Shown: piece after piece, positions 8,337-16,031 of the stretch
Numbering within the stretch: the first letter of the stretch is position 1
Layout: every line of letters starts with the position of its first letter
From: Brevinematales bacterium
Lineage (GTDB): Bacteria; Spirochaetota; Brevinematia; DTOW01
Direction: 5' to 3'
Length of the DNA stretch: 40,203 nucleotides
NCBI GenBank assembly: GCA_026415355.1
Contig: JAOAHF010000016.1
Location: 1 to 40,203, forward strand
Notes under the pieces: generated by a model
The model's input: only the letters and a program-made list of their open reading frames with translations
The model's database searches: none
What the model was told of the DNA's origin: nothing
Made by a program: the position numbers and the translations under genes

Positions 8337-9242
8337 ATGAAAAAGCACATAGACTATCTCGATTACTTAGAGTCTGAAGCTATATACATACTAAGAGAAG
8401 TAGCTGGACAATTTCAAAAGCCTGTTTTACTATTTTCTGGTGGCAAGGATTCTATAGTTCTGGTTCATTTATCCTTGAAGGCATTTAGACCTGGCAAATT
8501 CCCATATCCTTTATTACATATTGACACAGGACACAACTTTCCAGAAACAATAGAGTTCAGAGATAATCTCGTCAGAGAAATTGGAGAAACACTAATAGTA
8601 AGATACGTTGAAGATACTATTAAACTACGAGGTCTTGAAGATGCTACAGGTAAGTTACCAAGTAGGAATACATTACAAACGTACACATTACTTGATACCA
8701 TTCAAGAATTTGAGTTTGATGCTTGTATAGGTGGAGCTAGAAGAGAAGAAGAGAAAGCAAGAGCAAAAGAAAGAATATTCTCAATTAGAGATGAATTTGG
8801 TCAATGGGATCCTAAAAAGCAAAGACCTGAGCTTTGGAACATACTAAACGGTAGGATAAAAAAAGGAGAAAACGTAAGAGTATTTCCTTTGAGTAACTGG
8901 ACAGAAATCGATATATGGAATTACATACTAAGAGAGAACATAAAACTACCTTCTATATATTTTGCTCACTACAGAGATTGTATTGAATACAAAGGAAAAC
9001 TCGTAGCAGTATCAACTTTTATCAAGATCGATCCAAATGACAAAATAGTAAGGAAAAAAGTAAGATTTAGAACTGTAGGTGATATGACTTGCACTGCTGC
9101 TATTGAAAGCAACGCAGACACTATTGAAAAAATAATTGAAGAGCTACTCTCAACAAACACAAGCGAAAGAGGAGCAACAAGACTCGACGACACGATATCT
9201 GAAACAGCAATGGAAGACAGAAAAAAAGTTGGTTACTTTTAG
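8337..9242 (+). CDS. cysD: Sulfate adenylyltransferase subunit 2
   Basis: The small, catalytic subunit of ATP sulfurylase, which makes APS from ATP and sulfate together with the CysN GTPase. The 301 residues match the usual length (about 302). The ATP-pyrophosphatase loop SGGKDS is at 35-40. Further family blocks are HIDTGHNFPETIEFRD, CIGGARREEEKARAKER, PLSNWTEIDIWNYI and the C-terminal AMEDRKKVGYF. The ribosome binding site GGAGG sits 4-5 nt ahead of the ATG. It is flanked by cysH and cysN with gaps under 10 nt, so the three should be co-expressed. Confidence 0.96.
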   Translation: MKKHIDYLDYLESEAIYILREVAGQFQKPVLLFSGGKDSIVLVHLSLKAFRPGKFPYPLLHIDTGHNFPETIEFRDNLVREIGETLIVRYVEDTIKLRGLEDATGKLPSRNTLQTYTLLDTIQEFEFDACIGGARREEEKARAKERIFSIRDEFGQWDPKKQRPELWNILNGRIKKGENVRVFPLSNWTEIDIWNYILRENIKLPSIYFAHYRDCIEYKGKLVAVSTFIKIDPNDKIVRKKVRFRTVGDMTCTAAIESNADTIEKIIEELLSTNTSERGATRLDDTISETAMEDRKKVGYF

Positions 9243-9251
9243 GAGGGGTAT

Positions 9252-10490
9252 ATGCTAGAAGTTCTAAAATTTTTTACTTGCGGAAATGTTGATGACGGCA
9301 AAAGCACACTTATAGGTAGATTATTATATGATAGCAAAGCAATCTCTGTTGATATAATCGAAGCACTATCAAAAAGAGGTAACAAACCTCCTAACGCAAC
9401 CATCGATCTTGCTTTGATAACTGATGGACTTAAAGCAGAAAGAGAACAAGGAATAACAATCGATGTAGCCTATAAGTACTTCTCTACAAGCAAAAGAAAA
9501 TTTATGTTGGTTGATACTCCAGGACATCTTCAGTATACAAGGAATATGATAACTGGAGCATCTGGATGTGATCTTGGAATAATACTCGTTGATGTAAGAA
9601 ACGGAATGACAGAACAGACTAAAAGACACATGATAATATCATCCATACTTGAAATACCACACCTTCTAATATGTGTCAATAAGATGGATTTAGTTGGCTA
9701 TGATAAAGATGTTTTTGACAAGGTATCATCTGAAATAGTTGAGTTTTTTAGAAAAATTGATAAACACGAAATTACACTAATACCTATTAGCGCTTATCTC
9801 GGTGATAACGTTGTTAAAAGATCTACTAACATGCCTTGGTACAAAGGTCCTACAGTCTTAGAACTACTCGAGAATATCGAGATAGAATATGAAAACTTCG
9901 AAAAATCAAGATTTCAAGTCCAATACATCATAAGACCTAACAACATACAAGATTACAGGGGATACGCAGGAAGAGTTATTTCTGGAGTTTACAGAATCGG
10001 AGATAAAGTTAAAATACTACCAAACAACTATATTACAAAGATTATAAGAATAGAATCAAACCTTAAGGACGTTAACGAAGTAATCTCACCTTATAACTGT
10101 ATTATACACTTAAAGGATGACTACGACATACCTCGTGGAACATATATAGTAAAAGAAGGAGAAGAACCAATAGTGAGTAATGAGTTCGTATCATACATAT
10201 TTTGGATGGATGAAAGAAAAAAATTAGTCGAAGGTGACAAGTTGATTATCATGATGGGCACTTTAGTAAGCAAGTGTGTTATCAAAGAAATAATATACAA
10301 AGTAGATATAAACACTCTTAATGAAATACCTAGCAAAGAAATATCATCTAATGAAATAGCAAAAGTTATCATCAAAACTGCCGATCCAGTACCTTACGAC
10401 TACTATTCAGACCATAGATGGACTGGTTGTTTTATACTGATTGATGAAATAACAAACAACACAGTTGCCGGAGGAACAATCAATGGATAA
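9252..10490 (+). CDS. cysN: Sulfate adenylyltransferase subunit 1 (GTPase)
   Basis: An EF-Tu-like GTPase of 412 residues that drives APS formation by CysD. G-motifs are clear: GNVDDGKST (11-19), the switch region REQGITID, DTPGH (88-92) and NKMD (143-146). Beta-barrel domains follow (FQVQYIIRPN, YRGYAGRVISG). It is shorter than the E. coli protein (475) and has no fused APS kinase, which fits an APS-reducing pathway. AGGAGG precedes the ATG. Its last 8 bases overlap the next gene, suggesting translational coupling to the transporter. Confidence 0.95.
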   Translation: MLEVLKFFTCGNVDDGKSTLIGRLLYDSKAISVDIIEALSKRGNKPPNATIDLALITDGLKAEREQGITIDVAYKYFSTSKRKFMLVDTPGHLQYTRNMITGASGCDLGIILVDVRNGMTEQTKRHMIISSILEIPHLLICVNKMDLVGYDKDVFDKVSSEIVEFFRKIDKHEITLIPISAYLGDNVVKRSTNMPWYKGPTVLELLENIEIEYENFEKSRFQVQYIIRPNNIQDYRGYAGRVISGVYRIGDKVKILPNNYITKIIRIESNLKDVNEVISPYNCIIHLKDDYDIPRGTYIVKEGEEPIVSNEFVSYIFWMDERKKLVEGDKLIIMMGTLVSKCVIKEIIYKVDINTLNEIPSKEISSNEIAKVIIKTADPVPYDYYSDHRWTGCFILIDEITNNTVAGGTING

Positions 10491-11481
10491 ACATGTTATA
10501 GATACACTTCTAATTATTTTCTCTTCGTTGTGGGCTATAAACATGGGTGCATCCGGTTTTGCAGTTTCTTTCGGAACGCTTTATGGAACTAAAAAAGCAT
10601 CGTTTTTGGTTTGTGTTATTTTTTTCACTATCTTTATTGTAATTGGAGCAGTTTCCGTCGGTGAATATGTAGCAAAAACATTATCTTCAAAGGTCATACC
10701 TAAAGAAGTAATATCAAAAAATAGTTGGATTATTACTGTTGTATTATTTTCTGCAGGTATCAACTTACTCATATCAAACCTATTAAAAGTTCCATCATCA
10801 ACAAGCATAATAATCATGATGTCATTTCTTGGTGCAGGACTGTACTTATCCAGCTTGATATGGGAAACTTTTCTATTATCCATAGTAGTTTGGATTGCTT
10901 CTATGTTAATAACATACTTTTCAACACTCTGGATTACCAAACTATTCTATCCTCCAAGGTACGATAACCTTTGGTTATATCAAAAATTTGTAAATAGAAA
11001 GCATTTCTTATTCTGGATCGTCCTCGTGGTATCAATTTACAATGCCTACTCTTTAGGAACAAATAACGTAGCAAATGTAGTAGGTCCTTTCATTGCAATA
11101 TTTAATGTTGACATGTTTCTAGCTTTTGTATTGTTCTCTCTACTCTTTGGTGTAGGAGCATTAGTTCTTGGAAAGGGTGTAATAAAAACTGTTGGAGATG
11201 AAATAATACCAATAGGATTATGGTCTGCTACCATCGTATCAATTGTCACATCTACATTAACAATAGTTTCATCACTTTTAGGCTTACCATTTCCAACAGT
11301 AATAGTCGTTTCTTCATCTATAATAGCAATAGGAATAGTAAAAAAAGAAGTATCTCATTACTATTCCTTCAAAAACCCAATAACTAGAAAAATCCTAAGA
11401 GTATGGCTATTCTCATCTATATCTCCAACTATATCCACCTTTCTTATTTGCTTGATAATAGACATGGTATTTGGGTTATGA
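10483..11481 (+). CDS. cysP: PiT-family transporter, probable sulfate permease CysP
   Basis: A polytopic membrane protein of 332 residues with about ten hydrophobic segments in two homologous halves, typical of the PiT (inorganic phosphate transporter) family. The half-repeat signature reads GASGFAVSFGTLYGT in the first half and GTNNVANVVGP in the second; the first copy lacks the usual Asn-Asp pair. CysP of Bacillus subtilis is a PiT-family sulfate permease, and the place of this gene between cysN and a sulfite-reductase paralog favours sulfate over phosphate; that is inference. The ATG at 10483 is chosen over an upstream TTG because GGAGG (10470-10474) lies 8 nt before it. It overlaps cysN by 8 nt and the next gene by 4 nt. 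Confidence 0.85.
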   Translation: MDKHVIDTLLIIFSSLWAINMGASGFAVSFGTLYGTKKASFLVCVIFFTIFIVIGAVSVGEYVAKTLSSKVIPKEVISKNSWIITVVLFSAGINLLISNLLKVPSSTSIIIMMSFLGAGLYLSSLIWETFLLSIVVWIASMLITYFSTLWITKLFYPPRYDNLWLYQKFVNRKHFLFWIVLVVSIYNAYSLGTNNVANVVGPFIAIFNVDMFLAFVLFSLLFGVGALVLGKGVIKTVGDEIIPIGLWSATIVSIVTSTLTIVSSLLGLPFPTVIVVSSSIIAIGIVKKEVSHYYSFKNPITRKILRVWLFSSISPTISTFLICLIIDMVFGL

Positions 11482-13355
11482 AGAACAGTAACATCATCAC
11501 TGAAATAGAAAACTACATAAATCAAAGAACATCTCTAGAAAACTTATTGAAAACAACAAAGAAGTATAGAATACTATATAATGAAAACAAAAATACCTTC
11601 ACTGTAAAAATACCAACAAAATTCGGTAGGATCGAAGCTAATAAATTCCAAGATTTAGTTGTTTCATTACCACCTTCAGTAAACTTTATACACGTAACTA
11701 CTAAACAAAATATAGAAATACAAAACTTGTATATCATCAACCTTCTTGACTTTATCAAGAAACTAACTACTTTCAGAATCTTTCCTATACAACAATCAAT
11801 ATACGAATTTGTCAATGTCAGCTATCTATCAGGAATAAATCCGAAAGGACTATTCGACGTCATAGAATTTAGTAATAGTTTAGTTAGGATAATTGAAAAT
11901 AATTTAAGCTACTCATCCCTACATCCAAAATTTAGAATAGGAATATCAGACTCAGAAGAAGATTTAGCACTTGCTACAGTTAGTGATGTAGGATTAATAG
12001 CCAAAATTGATAAAGGTGTTAAAGGATTTGAGGTACTGATTGGTGGTAGCCTCGGTGAAATACCAACCAGAGGTAAAACAATCTACAAGTTCGTTGAATA
12101 TGATGAATGCATAACTAAAGCAGCAAGTCTTGTAATATATGCTTCAAAGGAAGGTAAAGTCAGGTTTAAAAATATACTATCTGAAAAAAGTATAGAAAAC
12201 ATTATACACAAATTAAGTAGCATCGAGAAAAGCTTAAAGATAAATATTACCAACTCAAACCAAAATGACTACAATTCCATAGGTAACTATCATAAAAATT
12301 TTACAATTAGACTACCTGAAAAAGAAATTAATACATTTAGAGTAAAAATTTTACTACAGAAACAGCTAGATAAATTTAGTATTGAATCAATAGCTAACAA
12401 TGGAGACATAGATGTAAACTTTGCAAAATTACTATCACACTTGAGTTTAAAGTTTGGAGATGGTAACATTATTTTTACAAACAGGCAAAATATTATCGTA
12501 CCTAACATAAGAAAGGATAAGATGAATAAAGTAATTAACATTCTTCGAATATTTAACATAAGAATAGATGATGATCCAAATTCCTATAGTATCGTGTCTT
12601 GTACAGGTACGTTCTCTTGTAATATAGCTATACTAAACTCAAAAATGCTGTCTGACATAATATCAAGAGAAATAGGAAATACAAGCAATTTAAGAATAAA
12701 CATATCAGGTTGTCCTAACTCTTCAGGACATCACCACTTAGGTGATATAGGAATTTTTACCATTTCTTACAGAAGAAATAAAATAAAAGTTCTATGTGTC
12801 GTAGTATTTAGTGGCTATGGTAAAAATGTAAAACTACCTATTGGAAGATCTTTTGCTTTAGTTGAGCCTCACATAGTACACAAAATTGTCAAAAACATAG
12901 TTGAAATGTATGAAAAATCTGACCTTAACTCGTTCCAAGATTTTGTTAAAAATAACTGGAAAGATATAAAAAAGCATATCTTCGAGCTTACCTTAAACTC
13001 GATGAAACACAAAAATACTTCTAACAACCTTATTTCTAATTCCCTTCCCATTAGAAAAGGAAGTAGTATTGATGAAATTTTTTTCACCTTGTTCGAACTA
13101 GAAATATTACTATACCGAAGTAAGATTAGAAATATAAAAAGTTCTTTTGTTTTAAACGCTATAAAAAAAATAACAAACAGATTTGTTAGAGATCTACCTA
13201 TTAAAGTAGAGTTAGATCTCGATGGTTTAAACGAGCAAGATATGCTAGAGAAACTGTTTGAGATTGAGGATATAATACAAAACAATATCGATATACTAGT
13301 TAACATGAATTTATCGGAGGTAAAAAATGAAAGGAATAGTATATATAGTTGGTAG
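11478..13355 (+). CDS. Sulfite/nitrite reductase paralog lacking the siroheme-bridging cysteine
   Basis: The 625 residues follow the two-half ferredoxin-like plus [4Fe-4S] layout of assimilatory sulfite reductases. The first cluster pair is present (C375-x5-C381, SCTGTFSC). The second reads GCPNSSGHHH, so C412 is kept, but the fourth ligand, which normally bridges the cluster to siroheme, is Ser416. Other active-site positions also differ from the full-length copy at 16012-18231: TTRQ is TTKQ (K76), the NTVRN arginine motif is lost near residue 113, and KFK is KFR. The reading frame is intact and tightly coupled by an ATGA overlap with cysP, so it is probably expressed. It could be a non-catalytic partner subunit. 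The C-terminal helical tail weakly resembles that of the other reductase. Confidence 0.85.
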   Translation: MKNSNIITEIENYINQRTSLENLLKTTKKYRILYNENKNTFTVKIPTKFGRIEANKFQDLVVSLPPSVNFIHVTTKQNIEIQNLYIINLLDFIKKLTTFRIFPIQQSIYEFVNVSYLSGINPKGLFDVIEFSNSLVRIIENNLSYSSLHPKFRIGISDSEEDLALATVSDVGLIAKIDKGVKGFEVLIGGSLGEIPTRGKTIYKFVEYDECITKAASLVIYASKEGKVRFKNILSEKSIENIIHKLSSIEKSLKINITNSNQNDYNSIGNYHKNFTIRLPEKEINTFRVKILLQKQLDKFSIESIANNGDIDVNFAKLLSHLSLKFGDGNIIFTNRQNIIVPNIRKDKMNKVINILRIFNIRIDDDPNSYSIVSCTGTFSCNIAILNSKMLSDIISREIGNTSNLRINISGCPNSSGHHHLGDIGIFTISYRRNKIKVLCVVVFSGYGKNVKLPIGRSFALVEPHIVHKIVKNIVEMYEKSDLNSFQDFVKNNWKDIKKHIFELTLNSMKHKNTSNNLISNSLPIRKGSSIDEIFFTLFELEILLYRSKIRNIKSSFVLNAIKKITNRFVRDLPIKVELDLDGLNEQDMLEKLFEIEDIIQNNIDILVNMNLSEVKNERNSIYSW

Positions 13356-14718
13356 TGGACCTGGAGACAAAAATTTGATAACTGTCAAAGGCGCTAAAAT
13401 TTTAGCACAATGCGATGTTGTAGTTTACGACTACTTGTGTGGTACAGATGTTTTAGAGCATTGCAAAGAAGAGTGTGAAAAAATATGTGCTGAAAGCTTC
13501 AGCAGAAATCACTCAGGTGATAGAATAACAAAAATGTACAAATTTATAATAAGCAAGGTAAAAGAAGGCAAGAAAGTTGTTAGACTAAAAGGAGGAGATC
13601 CATCAATATTTGCAAGACTTACTGAAGAGGAAAAAATACTTCTAGAAAACAAAATAGAATATAGAGTTATACCAGGAGTAACTGCAGGTTTAGCATGCGC
13701 TTCCTATTACGGTATATCACTTACTAGTAGACACAACTCTCCTAAAGTCTCATTTATCACGGCACATGAATCTCAAGAAAAATCAATAAGTTTCATTGAA
13801 TGGAACAAGATAGGTACTAACGAAACATTAGTTATATACATGGGTGTTGAGAAAATAAAAGAAGTTTCAGAAAACCTAATAAAAATATCAAAACTATCCC
13901 CCAATACGCCTGTACTGGCAATATCAAATATATCAAAACTAAACCAAAAACACATAATATCTTCCTTAGATAATATACATCTAGATGTTACCAACCACAA
14001 TATAAAGCCTCCCACTATATTCATAGTAGGAGACATAGTAAAAGATGAAGAAATATTAAACTGGTATAAAAGGCAAAAAAAAATCATCTTTACAGGAATA
14101 TCTGAGGAAAGATTCTTTGAAGAAGGAATAATTTTCCATATACCTATGGTAAAGATTGTTCCCTTGGATGATTATTCTGAACTTAAGATGTACATAACTA
14201 GAGTATCAAAAGGAGAATTCGACTGGATTGTTTTCTGTAGTAGATACGGTGTTCTATACTTTTTTAAATCTTTACTTGAAATGGGCTTTGATTCAAGGAC
14301 TTTAGGCTCGGTAAAAATATCAGCAATAGGAATGTCAACCGCAAATGCTTTGAAAAACCATGGAATAATTCCAGATCTAGTACCCCAAAATGAATCTTCA
14401 GAAGGACTTCTTGAAGCATTTAGAAATGTACCTAGGGGAAGAATATTTATGCCAAGATCAGATCTATCAGACAAAGGTCTAGGTAATGGTTTTAAAAACC
14501 TAGGGTTTGAAGTTGAAGAATGTATAGCATATAGAAATATAATGCCACAAGGTCTACCTGACATAGAATTCTCATTGATCGATGAGATAATATTCACATC
14601 TCCTTCAACAATAAGAAACTTTATCAAAAGGTATAATAAGATACCTGAAAATGTTAACATCAGGTGTATAGGCCCTAAGACAGAAAATGAACTAAGAAAA
14701 ATTTTACCTAATTTTTAA
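13327..14718 (+). CDS. cobA-hemD: CobA-HemD fusion: uroporphyrinogen-III C-methyltransferase / uroporphyrinogen-III synthase
   Basis: A 463-residue fusion for the middle of siroheme synthesis. The N-terminal SUMT domain (about 1-245) has VGSGPGD (8-14), VVRLKGGDPSIFAR, VIPGVTAGLACASYYGI and LTSRHNSPKV, and would methylate uroporphyrinogen III to precorrin-2. The C-terminal HemD domain (about 248-463) shows IIFTGIS, DWIVFCSRYGV, GRIFMPRSD, VEECIAYRN and EIIFTSPSTIRNF, and would cyclise hydroxymethylbilane. The fusion order is known in other bacteria. There is no precorrin-2 dehydrogenase/ferrochelatase domain. GGAGG at 13316-13320 sets the ATG; the start lies within the end of the preceding gene (29-nt overlap). 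It is convergent with hemL. Confidence 0.93.
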   Translation: MKGIVYIVGSGPGDKNLITVKGAKILAQCDVVVYDYLCGTDVLEHCKEECEKICAESFSRNHSGDRITKMYKFIISKVKEGKKVVRLKGGDPSIFARLTEEEKILLENKIEYRVIPGVTAGLACASYYGISLTSRHNSPKVSFITAHESQEKSISFIEWNKIGTNETLVIYMGVEKIKEVSENLIKISKLSPNTPVLAISNISKLNQKHIISSLDNIHLDVTNHNIKPPTIFIVGDIVKDEEILNWYKRQKKIIFTGISEERFFEEGIIFHIPMVKIVPLDDYSELKMYITRVSKGEFDWIVFCSRYGVLYFFKSLLEMGFDSRTLGSVKISAIGMSTANALKNHGIIPDLVPQNESSEGLLEAFRNVPRGRIFMPRSDLSDKGLGNGFKNLGFEVEECIAYRNIMPQGLPDIEFSLIDEIIFTSPSTIRNFIKRYNKIPENVNIRCIGPKTENELRKILPNF

Positions 14719-14735
14719 GACATGTAAGTTTATCA

Positions 14736-16031
14736 CTAAAAGTCTAATGAGAGCACTACATCAAGGGTTTTTTGTATATCTTTTCTAGTATGCGAGAAAG
14801 AAATAAAAAAAGTTTCGAACACAGACGGAGGTATGAATACCCCATTCTTCAGCAAATGATGAAAGAATTTTGAAAATAATCCTTTATCTGAATTTCTAAC
14901 ATCAGAGAAGTTCTCTACAGACTCACCCTGAGAAAAAAACACTGAGAAAAGACTTCTAAACCTATTAATTACTACCTTAGTATTTGAGTTTTTGAATTTC
15001 TTTGACAATATATCTCTAATACCCTCTACTAGATCTACTGAAATCGACTCAAGATATCTATAGTCTAGTTTTTTCAGCAATTCTAGAGTTTTAATACCCG
15101 CGACTACAGCAATAGGGTTTCCTGAAAGAGTACCAGCTTGGTATACTTCCCCCAATGGTGCTAATAATTTCATTATATCCCTTCTTCCACCAAAGCAAGC
15201 CAAAGGAAACCCTCCACCAATTATCTTACCAAGGCAAGTAATATCCGGCTTTATACCAATTATGTCTTGTACACCACATAAACCAAATCTAAAACCAGTT
15301 ATAACCTCATCAAATATCAGAAGTATATTTTTCTCTTTACATACTCTTTGTAAAGTTTCCAAAAATCCTTTCTTTGGTATAACTACCCCCATGTTAGCTG
15401 GAATTGGTTCTACTATAATACACGATATACCATCTTCTGTCTCAACTGTATTAAGAAACTTTTCTACATCATTAAACGGTAATACTATAGTATCTTTTAT
15501 TAGATTCTCTGTAACACCTCTACTTGAAGGTACTTGCAAATTCGCAACCCCAGAACCAGCTGAAACTAAAAAGTAATCTGCATGACCGTGATAACAACCT
15601 TCAAACTTTATTACTTTACTTTTTCCAGTAAATGCTCTAGCTAGTCTCACCGCACTCATACATGCTTCAGTCCCTGAATTGACAAACCTTATCATTTCCA
15701 TAGAAGGAATACACTCTGATATTGTTTTTGCAAGTATATACTCTATTTCCGTCGGAGCACCATAAGTTGTACCATAATAAATTTGTTCTTTAACTGCACT
15801 TATTACATCACTATTTGAATGTCCCAATATTAGCGCTCCCCAAGACATTACATAATCTATATACTCTTTACCTTCTATATCGTATATTTTGGATGACTTA
15901 GCTCTACTCACAAAAAAAGGAACCCCACCAACTTGATAAAATGATCTAACGGGGGAAGACACTCCACCTGGAATATATTTGTTTGCTAATTCAAATGCCT
16001 CAATATTATTTTTAGCCCATCTTTTCATCAT
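14736..16031 (-). CDS. hemL: Glutamate-1-semialdehyde 2,1-aminomutase
   Basis: A PLP enzyme that makes 5-aminolevulinate from glutamate-1-semialdehyde in the C5 route, acting after HemA. The 431 residues fit the family. Family blocks include YIPGGVSSPVRSF, NSGTEACMSAVRLARAFTG, KFEGCYHGHAD, IVEPIPANMGV and the cofactor site FDEVITGFRFG. The Schiff-base lysine is in CLGKIIGGGFPL, about residue 269. The 3' end is cleanly convergent with cobA-hemD. The start is uncertain: tandem GTG, GTG and ATG codons lie at 16040-16026. I chose the ATG at 16031, which overlaps the end of the sulfite reductase gene, so translation is likely coupled to it. Confidence 0.94.
   Translation of the reverse strand: MMKRWAKNNIEAFELANKYIPGGVSSPVRSFYQVGGVPFFVSRAKSSKIYDIEGKEYIDYVMSWGALILGHSNSDVISAVKEQIYYGTTYGAPTEIEYILAKTISECIPSMEMIRFVNSGTEACMSAVRLARAFTGKSKVIKFEGCYHGHADYFLVSAGSGVANLQVPSSRGVTENLIKDTIVLPFNDVEKFLNTVETEDGISCIIVEPIPANMGVVIPKKGFLETLQRVCKEKNILLIFDEVITGFRFGLCGVQDIIGIKPDITCLGKIIGGGFPLACFGGRRDIMKLLAPLGEVYQAGTLSGNPIAVVAGIKTLELLKKLDYRYLESISVDLVEGIRDILSKKFKNSNTKVVINRFRSLFSVFFSQGESVENFSDVRNSDKGLFSKFFHHLLKNGVFIPPSVFETFFISFSHTRKDIQKTLDVVLSLDF

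Noticed and set aside
10465-10482. TTG start giving a six-residue longer CysP
   Set aside because: GGAGG at 10470-10474 lies inside that extension and points to the ATG at 10483.
11403-11477. Longer start for the sulfite-reductase paralog inside cysP
   Set aside because: The ATG at 11478 forms a standard ATGA overlap and matches the family start; the upstream residues are cysP in another frame.
12869-13306. 145-codon minus-strand open frame rich in Ser, Phe and Ile
   Set aside because: Its composition is what antisense of an AT-rich coding region gives; no start signal.
14172-14660. 162-codon minus-strand open frame inside cobA-hemD
   Set aside because: It is antisense to a clearly conserved gene and lacks family features or a ribosome binding site.
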